Shown here: one piece after another, positions 1 through 5,536 of the stretch
How the letters are laid out: each line of letters starts with the position of its first letter
Position numbering within the stretch: position 1 is the first letter of the stretch
Assembly (NCBI GenBank): GCA_003150485.1
Contig: QALX01000002.1
Location: forward strand, 1-35,017
Length of the DNA: 35,017 nt
Reading direction: 5' to 3'
Source of the DNA: Clostridiales bacterium
GTDB lineage: Bacteria; Bacillota; Clostridia; Oscillospirales; Oscillospiraceae
Notes under the pieces: model-generated
Seen by the model: only the letters and a program-made list of their open reading frames with translations
The model's database searches: none
What the model was told of the DNA's origin: nothing
Position numbers and translations under genes: made by a program

Positions 1-55
1 CCGTTATTTCCGAGCCTATCATCACGCAAACAACCTATGAACACAGAAAAACGTC

Positions 56-71
56 GTGACCTTCGGGTCAC
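56..71. other. UUCG-capped hairpin
   Basis: GTGACC (56-61) and GGTCAC (66-71) pair perfectly around a TTCG tetraloop, a very stable RNA fold. No T-run follows, so it is not a simple terminator. It may belong to the 3' end of a transcript entering from outside the window. Confidence 0.45.
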
Positions 72-109
72 ACCGTTCTCTGCGACAAAATAGTTACTTG
101 TCACTATTA

Positions 110-134
110 AGCCTTCTTTGCAGGCTGTTTTTTT
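110..134 (+). terminator. possible terminator of a gene left of the window
   Basis: A short 5-bp stem, AGCCT (110-114) with AGGCT (122-126), is followed by a run of seven T (128-134). The stem is weak for a rho-independent terminator, but the T-run is long and it sits just before the trxA control region. Confidence 0.45.
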
Positions 135-155
135 GGGGCTTCCCCACCGAAGAAG

Positions 156-168
156 GTGATAAGATCAC
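156..168 (+). promoter_or_regulatory. Crp/Fnr-type operator upstream of trxA
   Basis: GTGATAAGATCAC is a GTGA-N5-TCAC palindrome. Its centre (162) lies about 41 bases before the predicted trxA start at about 203. Near-copies stand at 1992-2004 and 3648-3660 at the same distance from two other redox promoters. The flanks GG before and GG after the palindrome are shared by all three when read towards the gene. Binding by the regulator at 2106-2780 is inferred. Confidence 0.65.
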
Positions 169-187
169 GGAACAACCGGGACAGAGC

Positions 188-196
188 TGCTATCAT
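188..196 (+). promoter_or_regulatory. trxA extended -10 promoter
   Basis: TGCTATCAT (TG at 188-189, -10 hexamer TATCAT at 191-196) is an extended -10 element. There is no recognisable -35 box at the 17-bp position, which fits activator dependence through the palindrome at 156-168. The predicted start near 203 leaves a 35-base leader with AAAGGAGGAAGG before the ATG. Confidence 0.55.
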
Positions 197-237
197 AGCA
201 TCAGAAAACAAAAAAAGATCACAAAGGAGGAAGGAAT

Positions 238-543
238 ATGTCTGCTCTGAATATTACCAAGAACAACTTCCATGAGGAGGTTGTCCAAAGCGATAAGCCC
301 GTTCTGCTGGACTTCTGGGCCAGCTGGTGCGGTCCATGTCAGATGGTGGGCCCCATTGTGGACGAGATCGCCGGTGAGCGCCCCGACATCAAGGTCGGCA
401 AGGTCAACGTGGATGAGGAACGGGAACTGGCAGCAGTGTTCAACGTGATGAATATCCCCACCTTGGTGGTGGTCAAAGACGGAAAGATTGTGAATCAGGC
501 CATGGGAGCCCGGCCGAAGGAGCAGATTCTCTCCCTGCTGTAA
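238..543 (+). CDS. trxA: Thioredoxin
   Basis: A 101-residue classical thioredoxin, the cytoplasmic protein-disulfide reductant. The active site WCGPC has its cysteines at residues 31 and 34, and the conserved cis-proline is at about 74 in the NIPT segment. The length is normal for the family. The ATG is set by a strong AAAGGAGG about nine bases upstream. It is a single-gene unit, with a promoter at 188-196 and a terminator at 561-590, and faces trxB, its presumed reductase, convergently. A Crp/Fnr-type palindrome in front suggests it is co-regulated with the second thioredoxin and the ferredoxin operon nearby. Confidence 0.96.
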   Translation: MSALNITKNNFHEEVVQSDKPVLLDFWASWCGPCQMVGPIVDEIAGERPDIKVGKVNVDEERELAAVFNVMNIPTLVVVKDGKIVNQAMGARPKEQILSLL

Positions 544-560
544 AGGACGTGAGGGAAAAC

Positions 561-590
561 AAAGGCAGTGCGGCTGTCCGCACTGCCTTT
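561..590. terminator. bidirectional terminator between trxA and trxB
   Basis: AAAGGCAGTGCGG (561-573) and CCGCACTGCCTTT (578-590) form a perfect 13-bp stem with a CTGT loop. On the plus strand it follows trxA by 17 bases. On the minus strand the stem is followed by a T-rich stretch, so it can also serve trxB. Confidence 0.85.
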
Positions 591-607
591 GCTCTGCGTA
601 TGCGGAC

Positions 608-643
608 ACCGGCCGGGCCCCTCATACTTGGGGCCCGGCCGGT
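608..643. other. very GC-rich 14-bp hairpin downstream of trxB
   Basis: ACCGGCCGGGCCCC (608-621) pairs perfectly with GGGGCCCGGCCGGT (630-643) around an 8-base loop. No T-run follows on either strand. It lies between the trxB stop and the bidirectional terminator, so it may protect the trxB mRNA 3' end or cause pausing. Confidence 0.6.
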
Positions 644-666
644 TGATCAGCGCGGGGGGAGGCGGG

Positions 667-1590
667 TCAGCCCTTCTCAAGAAGGTATGTCTCGGCGTAG
701 TGGGCCGCCACCGCGCCGTCCGCTACGGCGGTCACCACCTGGCGCAGCGCCTTTGTGCGCACGTCACCCACTGCGAATACGCCGGGGAGGTTGGTCCGGG
801 TGGACTCATCCGCCCGGACATAACCGGCGGAATCCAGCTCCAGCTCCTGTTGGAACCGCTCTGTGGCGGGGACTCTGCCGATGCTGATAAAGACGCCGTC
901 ACAGGGGAGTTCGGTTTCCGCGCCGGTAGCGGTATCCTTCAGCCGGATGCCGGTCAGACGGTCGCCGTGGAGCAGCTCCGATACGGTGCTGTTCCAGTGA
1001 ACCTCTACGTTTGCCGTGTTCAGCAGGGGTTCGTGGTAGATTTTTGTGGCCTGAAGGCTGTCCCCACGGTGGATGAGGAGCACCTTTTTCGCAATGCGGG
1101 AGAGCAGCATGGCGTCGGCGGCAGCGGAGTTCCCTCCGCCGATGACGGCGACGGTCTTGTCCCGGTAGGCCATCCCGTCACAGGACGCGCAGTAGTGTAC
1201 ACCGCGGCCTGCCAGTGCCTGCTCCCCGGCAATGCCCAGGGGGCGGGGATTGGCTCCGGTGGCGAGGATGACGGTGCGGCCCAGGAAGGTCCCTTCACTG
1301 GTCTCGATGGTTTTTACCTCGCCGGTAAGCTGGGCGCCATAGACCTCCGCCAGTTCGGTCTTCGCCCCGAAGCGCTCGGCACCGAGCTGCATCTTCTCCC
1401 CCAGAGAAAAGCCGTCGATCCCCTCCTCAAAGCCCGGGTAGTTGTCGATCTGCGTGGTCTGGGCCATCTGCCCGCCGGCAGACAGCTTCTCCAGTACCAA
1501 CGTGTCCAGCCCGGCTCTGACAGCATAGAGGGCGGCAGTATATCCGCCGGGGCCGCCGCCAATGACGATTACATCGTAGATATGGTCCAT
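667..1590 (-). CDS. trxB: Thioredoxin reductase (NADPH, FAD)
   Basis: A 307-residue thioredoxin reductase of the low-molecular-weight bacterial type, which passes electrons to thioredoxin. The FAD-binding GGGPGG is at residues 11-16, the redox centre CASC at 134-137 followed by DG, the second nucleotide-binding GGGNSA just after it, and the FAD-binding GDVR near the C-terminus. I place the start at the second ATG (MDHIYDV), because AGGAGG directly abuts the upstream in-frame ATG and sits six bases from this one. The preceding thioredoxin-like gene ends 11 bases upstream, so the two form one operon. The electron donor (NADPH or another) cannot be read with certainty from sequence alone. Confidence 0.94.
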   Translation of the reverse strand: MDHIYDVIVIGGGPGGYTAALYAVRAGLDTLVLEKLSAGGQMAQTTQIDNYPGFEEGIDGFSLGEKMQLGAERFGAKTELAEVYGAQLTGEVKTIETSEGTFLGRTVILATGANPRPLGIAGEQALAGRGVHYCASCDGMAYRDKTVAVIGGGNSAAADAMLLSRIAKKVLLIHRGDSLQATKIYHEPLLNTANVEVHWNSTVSELLHGDRLTGIRLKDTATGAETELPCDGVFISIGRVPATERFQQELELDSAGYVRADESTRTNLPGVFAVGDVRTKALRQVVTAVADGAVAAHYAETYLLEKG

Positions 1591-1601
1591 CCCCATCCTC
1601 C

Positions 1602-1928
1602 TTATCGGTTCAGATGCTGGTTTAAAAACGTCTCAATGGCGGCTTTGGATTCCGGGGCCACAATGGACCCCACTGCCTTGCCGTCCTGGTACAGAACCAT
1701 GGTGGGAACCAGCTCAATCCGCTCCTGCTGGGCAAGGCCCGGCTCCTCGTCGATGTTGACCTTCGCCACTGACAGCGCCTCCTGGTACTGCTGTGCGATC
1801 TTGTCGTATGCGGGACCGATGCGGCGGCAGTAGACACACCAGGGAGCCCAAAACTCCACCAATGCGGTCCCTTTGTTTTCCACTACAGTTTTGTGAAACT
1901 GTTCCAAATTCAAATTCATAGCAGCCAT
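1602..1928 (-). CDS. Thioredoxin-like protein with CVYC active site
   Basis: A 108-residue thioredoxin fold. The active site is WCVYC (cysteines 31 and 34) instead of WCGPC, and a cis-proline is at about 75 (LVPT). In the thioredoxin family the two residues between the cysteines tune redox potential and partner choice, so this protein probably serves a different role from the classical TrxA at 238-543. It is the first gene of an operon with trxB. The ATG at 1928 follows AAAGGAG by about ten bases. The promoter at 1964-1969 and the palindrome at 1992-2004 suggest activation by the divergently encoded Crp/Fnr regulator. Confidence 0.9.
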   Translation of the reverse strand: MAAMNLNLEQFHKTVVENKGTALVEFWAPWCVYCRRIGPAYDKIAQQYQEALSVAKVNIDEEPGLAQQERIELVPTMVLYQDGKAVGSIVAPESKAAIETFLNQHLNR

Positions 1929-1963
1929 GCTTCAAAAGCTCCTTTCTTTTGTATCCTGATGTT

Positions 1964-1969
1964 AGTATA
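1964..1969 (-). promoter_or_regulatory. -10 box of the thioredoxin-like/trxB operon
   Basis: On the minus strand TATACT (1969-1964) is a good -10 hexamer with no matching -35 at the 17-bp distance. The start is predicted near 1957, leaving a 28-base leader. The GTGA-N5-TCAC palindrome covers the region where the -35 would be. Confidence 0.55.
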
Positions 1970-1991
1970 CCCGGTATTGCCGCTGACTTCC

Positions 1992-2004
1992 GTGATAATA
2001 TCAC
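1992..2004 (-). promoter_or_regulatory. Crp/Fnr-type operator upstream of the thioredoxin-like/trxB operon
   Basis: GTGATAATATCAC is a GTGA-N5-TCAC palindrome centred at 1998. That is 41 bases before the predicted minus-strand start and about 65 bases before the predicted start of the divergent regulator gene. It may therefore serve both activation and autoregulation (inference). Confidence 0.7.
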
Positions 2005-2027
2005 CCTGGCACCGGTTTTATCCGCTT

Positions 2028-2056
2028 TTGACATATGGCGCAAATTCTTTTATGAT
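2028..2056 (+). promoter_or_regulatory. promoter of the Crp/Fnr regulator gene
   Basis: TTGACA (2028-2033), a 17-bp spacer and TATGAT (2051-2056) give a near-consensus housekeeping promoter. The strong -35 contrasts with the weak ones of the presumed target genes. Confidence 0.8.
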
Positions 2057-2105
2057 GGGATTGACCGAATGATGTCAGCGCTGTCGCAAAGGAGCAGGTA
2101 TTGCC

Positions 2106-2780
2106 ATGGAGTTTTCAAATTACTTTCCGATCTGGAACAAACTGACCGCCTCACAGCAGGCGCTGATACAGGACAGCTGCGTCCTACGCAGGGCAACGGC
2201 TGGTACCATCCTCCACAACGGCTCGTTGGACTGCCTTGGCCTGCTGCTGGTCCAGTCCGGGCAGTTGCGGGCGGTTATGCTCTCCCCCGAGGGCAGAGAG
2301 ATCACGATATACCGTCTCTTTGAGCAGGATATCTGTCTGTTTTCCGCCTCCTGTGTCATGCGCAGCATACAGTTTGAAATCACCATTGAAGTGGAAAAGG
2401 ACGCGGAGCTGTGGATCATTCCCCCGGATGTCTATCAGACGGTGATGGAGGAGTCTGCGGCAGTGGCCAACTACACAAACGAGATCATGAGCAGCCGTTT
2501 TTCGGAGGTTATGTGGCTCATGGAACAGGTCATGTGGAAGAGCTTTGACCGGCGGCTGGCCGGGTTCCTGGTTCAGGAGAGTCTGCTGGAGGGCGCCCCA
2601 GTGCTGAAAATCACCCACGAAAGAATCGCCAACCACCTGGGAACGGCCCGGGAAGTGGTGACCCGGATGCTGCGGTATTTCCAGCGGGAGGGCATGGTGC
2701 GTCTGGCCAGGGGCAGCGTAGAGCTGCTGGATGAACAGGGCCTGTGTGAGCTGGCAGAACGCGAAAAAGAATCGCCGTAA
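2106..2780 (+). CDS. Crp/Fnr-family transcriptional regulator
   Basis: A 224-residue protein with an N-terminal cyclic-nucleotide-binding-like beta-roll (about 15-110), a dimerisation helix (about 112-145) and a C-terminal winged helix-turn-helix (about 165-205). The recognition helix reads A-R-E-V-V-T-R, placing Arg182, Glu183 and Arg187 at the positions of E. coli CRP Arg180, Glu181 and Arg185, which contact GTGA. Cysteines at 25, 43, 77 and 83 in the sensory half could support redox sensing, but no FNR-type N-terminal Cys cluster is seen. It sits between two thioredoxin units and a ferredoxin operon that carry GTGA-N5-TCAC sites. The effector is unknown; an HcpR-like or redox-sensing member is possible. 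Confidence 0.88.
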   Translation: MEFSNYFPIWNKLTASQQALIQDSCVLRRATAGTILHNGSLDCLGLLLVQSGQLRAVMLSPEGREITIYRLFEQDICLFSASCVMRSIQFEITIEVEKDAELWIIPPDVYQTVMEESAAVANYTNEIMSSRFSEVMWLMEQVMWKSFDRRLAGFLVQESLLEGAPVLKITHERIANHLGTAREVVTRMLRYFQREGMVRLARGSVELLDEQGLCELAEREKESP

Positions 2781-2797
2781 AACCGGCGATTCTTTTT
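2764..2797. terminator. bidirectional terminator overlapping the regulator stop codon
   Basis: AAAAAGAATCGCCG (2764-2777) and CGGCGATTCTTTTT (2784-2797) pair perfectly with a 6-base loop. It ends in T-runs on both strands and lies between the convergent ends of the Crp/Fnr gene and the NapH-like gene. The regulator's TAA is in the loop. Confidence 0.9.
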
Positions 2798-2800
2798 CCA

Positions 2801-3379
2801 TTAGGGCGACTGTCTGCGTTTCGCCCTGCAAATCAGCTGCGTCATGGTGCCCATGGGGCAGTAGACGCACCAGGAACGGGGCTTGAACAGAATCATGGTG
2901 AGAAAGCCCAGCGCGGTGGAGGTCAGCATCACGCTGTAAAAGCCGAAGGCGAACTGGGCCACGCCGGGATGGACCAGGGTTCCGTGATACGCCCAGTGCC
3001 AAGGCAGCTTGAAGGTCCACAGCAGTGTGACCACCTGGCGAAGGTCCTGGACCCCCGCGAAAACCAGATAGGTATTCCAGAGCATCAGGAAGAACATGGT
3101 GAAAAAGAAGATCAGGAAGCCATACCGAAATCCCTTGCTTTTCATCCAGTTCGGAATATCCCTTTTCCGGGACAGGCCAACGCTGCCGCCCAGCAGCCCG
3201 AACAGCTGGCCCCGCCCGCAGTAGCGGTTACAGTACCCTTTGTTCCCGCCGATGATGGCAAACAAGAGTGGGAGGACAAAGCAGATCAGGCCAATCCAGG
3301 CGAACAGGATATGGACAAACCCCAGGACGAGATAGATCAGGGAGAAGATCCAGAGATAGTCGTACCAGTGTTTTTTCAT
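2801..3379 (-). CDS. NapH-like membrane 4Fe-4S protein
   Basis: A 192-residue integral membrane protein with about four to five hydrophobic segments (roughly 9-45, 85-110, 140-165). Paired cysteine motifs occur after the first segments (C50 and C54, GYCNRYCG) and near the C-terminus (C171 and C174, WCVYCPMG). This pattern is typical of NapH/CcoG/YccM-type quinol- or ferredoxin-linked electron-transfer proteins. The start (MKKHW) overlaps the stop of the upstream ferredoxin gene as ATGA, so the two are translationally coupled. I infer that the pair moves electrons between the cytoplasm and a membrane or extracytoplasmic acceptor; the partner is not in the window. An in-frame upstream ATG lies inside the ferredoxin gene and is less likely to be used. 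Confidence 0.82.
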   Translation of the reverse strand: MKKHWYDYLWIFSLIYLVLGFVHILFAWIGLICFVLPLLFAIIGGNKGYCNRYCGRGQLFGLLGGSVGLSRKRDIPNWMKSKGFRYGFLIFFFTMFFLMLWNTYLVFAGVQDLRQVVTLLWTFKLPWHWAYHGTLVHPGVAQFAFGFYSVMLTSTALGFLTMILFKPRSWCVYCPMGTMTQLICRAKRRQSP

Positions 3380-3588
3380 AGCGCAGCCTCCCGAATGGTG
3401 ATCACTGTGGCCGGACATTCCCGGGCGCAAATGCCGCAGCCCACGCAGCGGACCGGATCCACCTGGGCCGTGATGCCGTTTGCGATACGGATTGCGGCCC
3501 TTGGACAGACCTTTACGCAGCAGCCGCAGGCGACGCAGTGGGAAGCATCGACAAAGGCTCTGCGGGAGTTTTTCTTGACTTGATTCAT
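3376..3588 (-). CDS. Small 2[4Fe-4S] ferredoxin-type protein
   Basis: A 70-residue protein with two complete CxxCxxCxxxCP motifs: cysteines 18, 21, 24, 28 and 48, 51, 54, 58, plus an extra Cys23. This is the classic bacterial-type ferredoxin arrangement for two [4Fe-4S] clusters. A basic N-terminal tail precedes the fold. The gene overlaps the NapH-like membrane gene by four bases, so it is probably its soluble electron partner. AGGAGGGG eight bases upstream sets the ATG. An extended -10 promoter and a Crp/Fnr-type palindrome lie directly upstream. Confidence 0.9.
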   Translation of the reverse strand: MNQVKKNSRRAFVDASHCVACGCCVKVCPRAAIRIANGITAQVDPVRCVGCGICARECPATVITIREAAL

Positions 3589-3618
3589 GATGTGCCCCTC
3601 CTGACAGTGGATGAACCT

Positions 3619-3627
3619 ATCATAGCA
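3619..3627 (-). promoter_or_regulatory. ferredoxin operon extended -10 promoter
   Basis: On the minus strand TGCTATGAT is an extended -10 (TATGAT at 3624-3619) with no clear -35. The start is predicted near 3612, giving a 24-base leader. The same TGC-TAT(C/G)AT form is seen at trxA. Confidence 0.55.
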
Positions 3628-3647
3628 GGTGCCGCAAGCCGTTTACC

Positions 3648-3660
3648 GTGACATAATCAC
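3648..3660 (-). promoter_or_regulatory. Crp/Fnr-type operator upstream of the ferredoxin operon
   Basis: Read towards the ferredoxin gene this is GTGATTATGTCAC, again GTGA-N5-TCAC, with GGG before and GG after as at the other two sites. Its centre (3654) is 42 bases before the predicted start. It lies between the ferredoxin promoter and the stop codon of the methyltransferase. Confidence 0.65.
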
Positions 3661-3682
3661 CCTTCAGAAGCCGCCGAAACGA

Positions 3683-4399
3683 TCACTTTTTGCGCAGGAT
3701 GATGGCGATAAAGTTAAGGTACCTTCCGCCCCCGGCTTCCATGGTTTTCCGATCTCCCACGGCGTATTCATTGTCCTGTTCCAGCCAGTCGGCCCAGACC
3801 TCCTCGTTGCTCTCCATCTCCCGTACGGAGATGACCTCTGCGTCCCGGCACTGTCCTACTATATTCTTCCAGTAGGCTACGTCGTGGAGATAATCCAGCT
3901 GCTCCGGTGTCCAGGAGAGGAGGAGCTCGCGCGGCAGATGGCTGTGACAGTCTTTTTTCATACCGGGGATCGCGATATAGAGGTATCCGCCCCGTTTAAC
4001 ACAGGGCAGCAGCTTTTCGTCCAGGTAAAGGGGATCGCGGCCGAAGTAGTTGTAGGAGTCGGTGCTTACTACGGCGTCGAAGGTCTCCGGTGCAAAGGGC
4101 AGGCCGGTGGCATCCGCCTTTATGGGGACAATCTGATCCCCGGTCAGACCGGCCTGGGAAAAGAAGCGCCGGTTCTCATCCGGATCACTCCAAAGGTCCG
4201 CGGCAGTCACCCGGAAACCGTACTCCTTCGCCAGGAACACGGAGGTGACCCCCTGGCCGCTGCCCAGATCCAGGACCGCGGCGCCGGCAGGGGTAGAGTG
4301 GCTGCGCAGCAGTTCCTCCTCCAGCTTGATCGGGTTGGGGCCCATGATTCTGTCGGTGTAAAGGGGGATGTTATACTTTTGACTCAATGGATAGTTCAC
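3683..4399 (-). CDS. Class I SAM-dependent methyltransferase
   Basis: A 238-residue protein with a Rossmann-type methyltransferase core. The SAM-binding motif I reads VLDLGSGQG (residues 42-50), an acidic motif II follows strand 2 (AADLW), and a FDAVVSTDSYNYF segment acts as the motif IV/post-motif region. The substrate is not identifiable; a small molecule is more likely than nucleic acid given the size and lack of extra domains. Its ATG overlaps the stop of the TetR gene (ATGA, 4396-4399), so the two are one operon and the regulator probably controls the enzyme. No terminator is evident after its stop, where the ferredoxin-operon operator begins. Confidence 0.88.
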   Translation of the reverse strand: MNYPLSQKYNIPLYTDRIMGPNPIKLEEELLRSHSTPAGAAVLDLGSGQGVTSVFLAKEYGFRVTAADLWSDPDENRRFFSQAGLTGDQIVPIKADATGLPFAPETFDAVVSTDSYNYFGRDPLYLDEKLLPCVKRGGYLYIAIPGMKKDCHSHLPRELLLSWTPEQLDYLHDVAYWKNIVGQCRDAEVISVREMESNEEVWADWLEQDNEYAVGDRKTMEAGGGRYLNFIAIILRKK

Positions 4400-4998
4400 A
4401 GGAAGCTCCTTTCTTTTGCAAAGCGGACGATATGTGTGTGAAGCAAGGCGAAAACGGTGTCCTTGTCTTCCGCCCCGTCATACAGGCTGTACAACATAAA
4501 CATGGGGGCATAGAAGGAGAGGGCCAGCATACCGGCATCCTCGGCGGAATCGGTCATCTCACCGAAGAGGTCAGTCATATACTGCAGTGGTCCGGCCGCA
4601 AGATATTGCTGGTACAACGCCGCCATCTCCGCGCTTCGGTACTGCTCCAGGGTCAACAGTTTGCGGAACTGGGCGGGAAATGGTTCCTCTGTCCAGTAGC
4701 GGAACTGGGCCTCAGAAAACGCCTGGATGTGCGCAAAGCTGGTGTGCCGGTATGCGTCGGCCATTTCTGCCAGCGTCCCTTCCGGTACCGCATATTCCTG
4801 TGCGCGCTGGGCGTCCGCCTGTCTCATGCGCGCGACAATGTGGTCAAAAATGTCCCGTTTGCTTTCGTAGTGCTTATAGAGAGCGCCCTTTGTTATGCCG
4901 AGGGCGTCTGCGATCATGCGCATAGAGACCGCCTCATAGCCTTCCCTGGAAAATAGTTGAAGGGCAATGGTCAGAATGCGCTCTTTTGTATCAGCCAT
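4396..4998 (-). CDS. TetR-family transcriptional regulator
   Basis: A 200-residue regulator with a typical N-terminal TetR helix-turn-helix (residues about 5-52, including ITKGALYKHYESK) and a variable helical C-terminal ligand-binding half. It is the first gene of a two-gene unit with the methyltransferase. AGGAGG precedes the ATG by about seven bases. A perfect 14-bp inverted repeat overlaps its own promoter (5020-5054), which is strong evidence for autorepression with ligand-driven release. The ligand is unknown; the partner enzyme suggests a compound that the methyltransferase modifies. Confidence 0.93.
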   Translation of the reverse strand: MADTKERILTIALQLFSREGYEAVSMRMIADALGITKGALYKHYESKRDIFDHIVARMRQADAQRAQEYAVPEGTLAEMADAYRHTSFAHIQAFSEAQFRYWTEEPFPAQFRKLLTLEQYRSAEMAALYQQYLAAGPLQYMTDLFGEMTDSAEDAGMLALSFYAPMFMLYSLYDGAEDKDTVFALLHTHIVRFAKERSFL

Positions 4999-5019
4999 AG
5001 GGCTCCTCCTTTGGAAGTG

Positions 5020-5054
5020 AACGATCGGTTACTTTGCTATAGTAACCGATCGTT
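5020..5054. promoter_or_regulatory. TetR-type operator
   Basis: AACGATCGGTTACT (5020-5033) and AGTAACCGATCGTT (5041-5054) are a perfect 14-bp inverted repeat with a 7-bp spacer. It covers the -10 box and the spacer of the TetR promoter, the usual geometry for autorepression. Confidence 0.85.
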
Positions 5055-5067
5055 TCCCTTTTGTCAA
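5039..5067 (-). promoter_or_regulatory. promoter of the TetR/methyltransferase operon
   Basis: On the minus strand TTGACA (5067-5062), a 17-bp spacer and TACTAT (5044-5039) form a strong promoter. Its -10 box and spacer are inside the inverted repeat. Confidence 0.85.
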
Positions 5068-5172
5068 TCATGGTTTTCCAGCTGTCCCCTGGCCTTATGG
5101 CATCGAAAGCCTCCTGCATCGCACGGCAACATGGATTGGTTGCCATATCTGCCTGGTCCCCAGAGAGCAAAA

Positions 5173-5206
5173 GCCAGAAAACCGTGATTTTTCACGGTTT
5201 TCTGGC
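5173..5206 (-). terminator. tRNA-Arg terminator
   Basis: GCCAGAAAACCGTGA (5173-5187) pairs with TCACGGTTTTCTGGC (5192-5206), a perfect 15-bp stem with a 4-base loop. On the minus strand it follows the tRNA 3' end by 9 bases and is followed by TTTTGCT. Confidence 0.85.
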
Positions 5207-5215
5207 ACTGGTGTC

Positions 5216-5292
5216 TGGCGTCCCCGGCGCGATTCGAACGCGCGGCCTTTCGCTTAGGAGGCGAATGCTCTATCCAGCTGAGCTACGGAGAC
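5216..5292 (-). tRNA. tRNA-Arg, anticodon CCT
   Basis: The minus strand folds as a complete cloverleaf. The acceptor stem is GTCTCCG with CGGGGAC, followed by discriminator G and an encoded CCA. The D-arm has GCTCAGCTGGATAGAGC. The anticodon stem TTCGC/GCGAA encloses CTCCTAA, giving anticodon CCT for AGG codons. The T-arm has GTTCGAATC. Its terminator follows at once. Confidence 0.95.
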
Positions 5293-5401
5293 ATTTTGGA
5301 ATACGTTTGCTGTGGAATCCTGGAAGGGGTGGGGCGGAGAGCGGGGAAAGTGGCGGGGACAGGCTAGAAAAAACAGCAAAAACCGCCCCAAAACCGAAAC
5401 C

Positions 5402-5430
5402 AGTTTACCTGAATGTGCTGATTTTGTCAA
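5402..5430 (-). promoter_or_regulatory. tRNA-Arg promoter
   Basis: On the minus strand TTGACA (5430-5425), a 17-bp spacer and TAAACT (5407-5402) are spaced as a housekeeping promoter. It would give a leader of about 100 bases before the mature tRNA. Confidence 0.6.
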
Positions 5431-5448
5431 TGATATGGACAAATAAGG

Positions 5449-5476
5449 TTGCTATTTGATATGGACGGTATATAAT
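5449..5476 (+). promoter_or_regulatory. typA promoter
   Basis: TTGCTA (5449-5454), a 16-bp spacer and a perfect TATAAT (5471-5476) stand about 55 bases before the typA start. A direct repeat TGATATGGAC (5431-5440 and 5457-5466) brackets the -35 box; its meaning is unknown. Confidence 0.7.
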
Positions 5477-5536
5477 AGACAAGGAATTTTCAGCGATCCA
5501 AATCGAATTTATGCTAGAGAAGCGAGGTTACCTTCC

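Noticed and set aside
188..200. Shared palindrome CTATCATAG at 190, near 3617 and near 24061 as an operator family
   Set aside because: At the first two places it is the -10 box of an extended -10 promoter and its symmetry follows from TATCAT/TATGAT. The third is in the ppa leader. No separate operator is needed to explain it.
5182..5197. GTGATTTTTCAC as a fourth Crp/Fnr site
   Set aside because: It is the top of the tRNA-Arg terminator stem, has a 4-bp centre and no promoter at the right distance.
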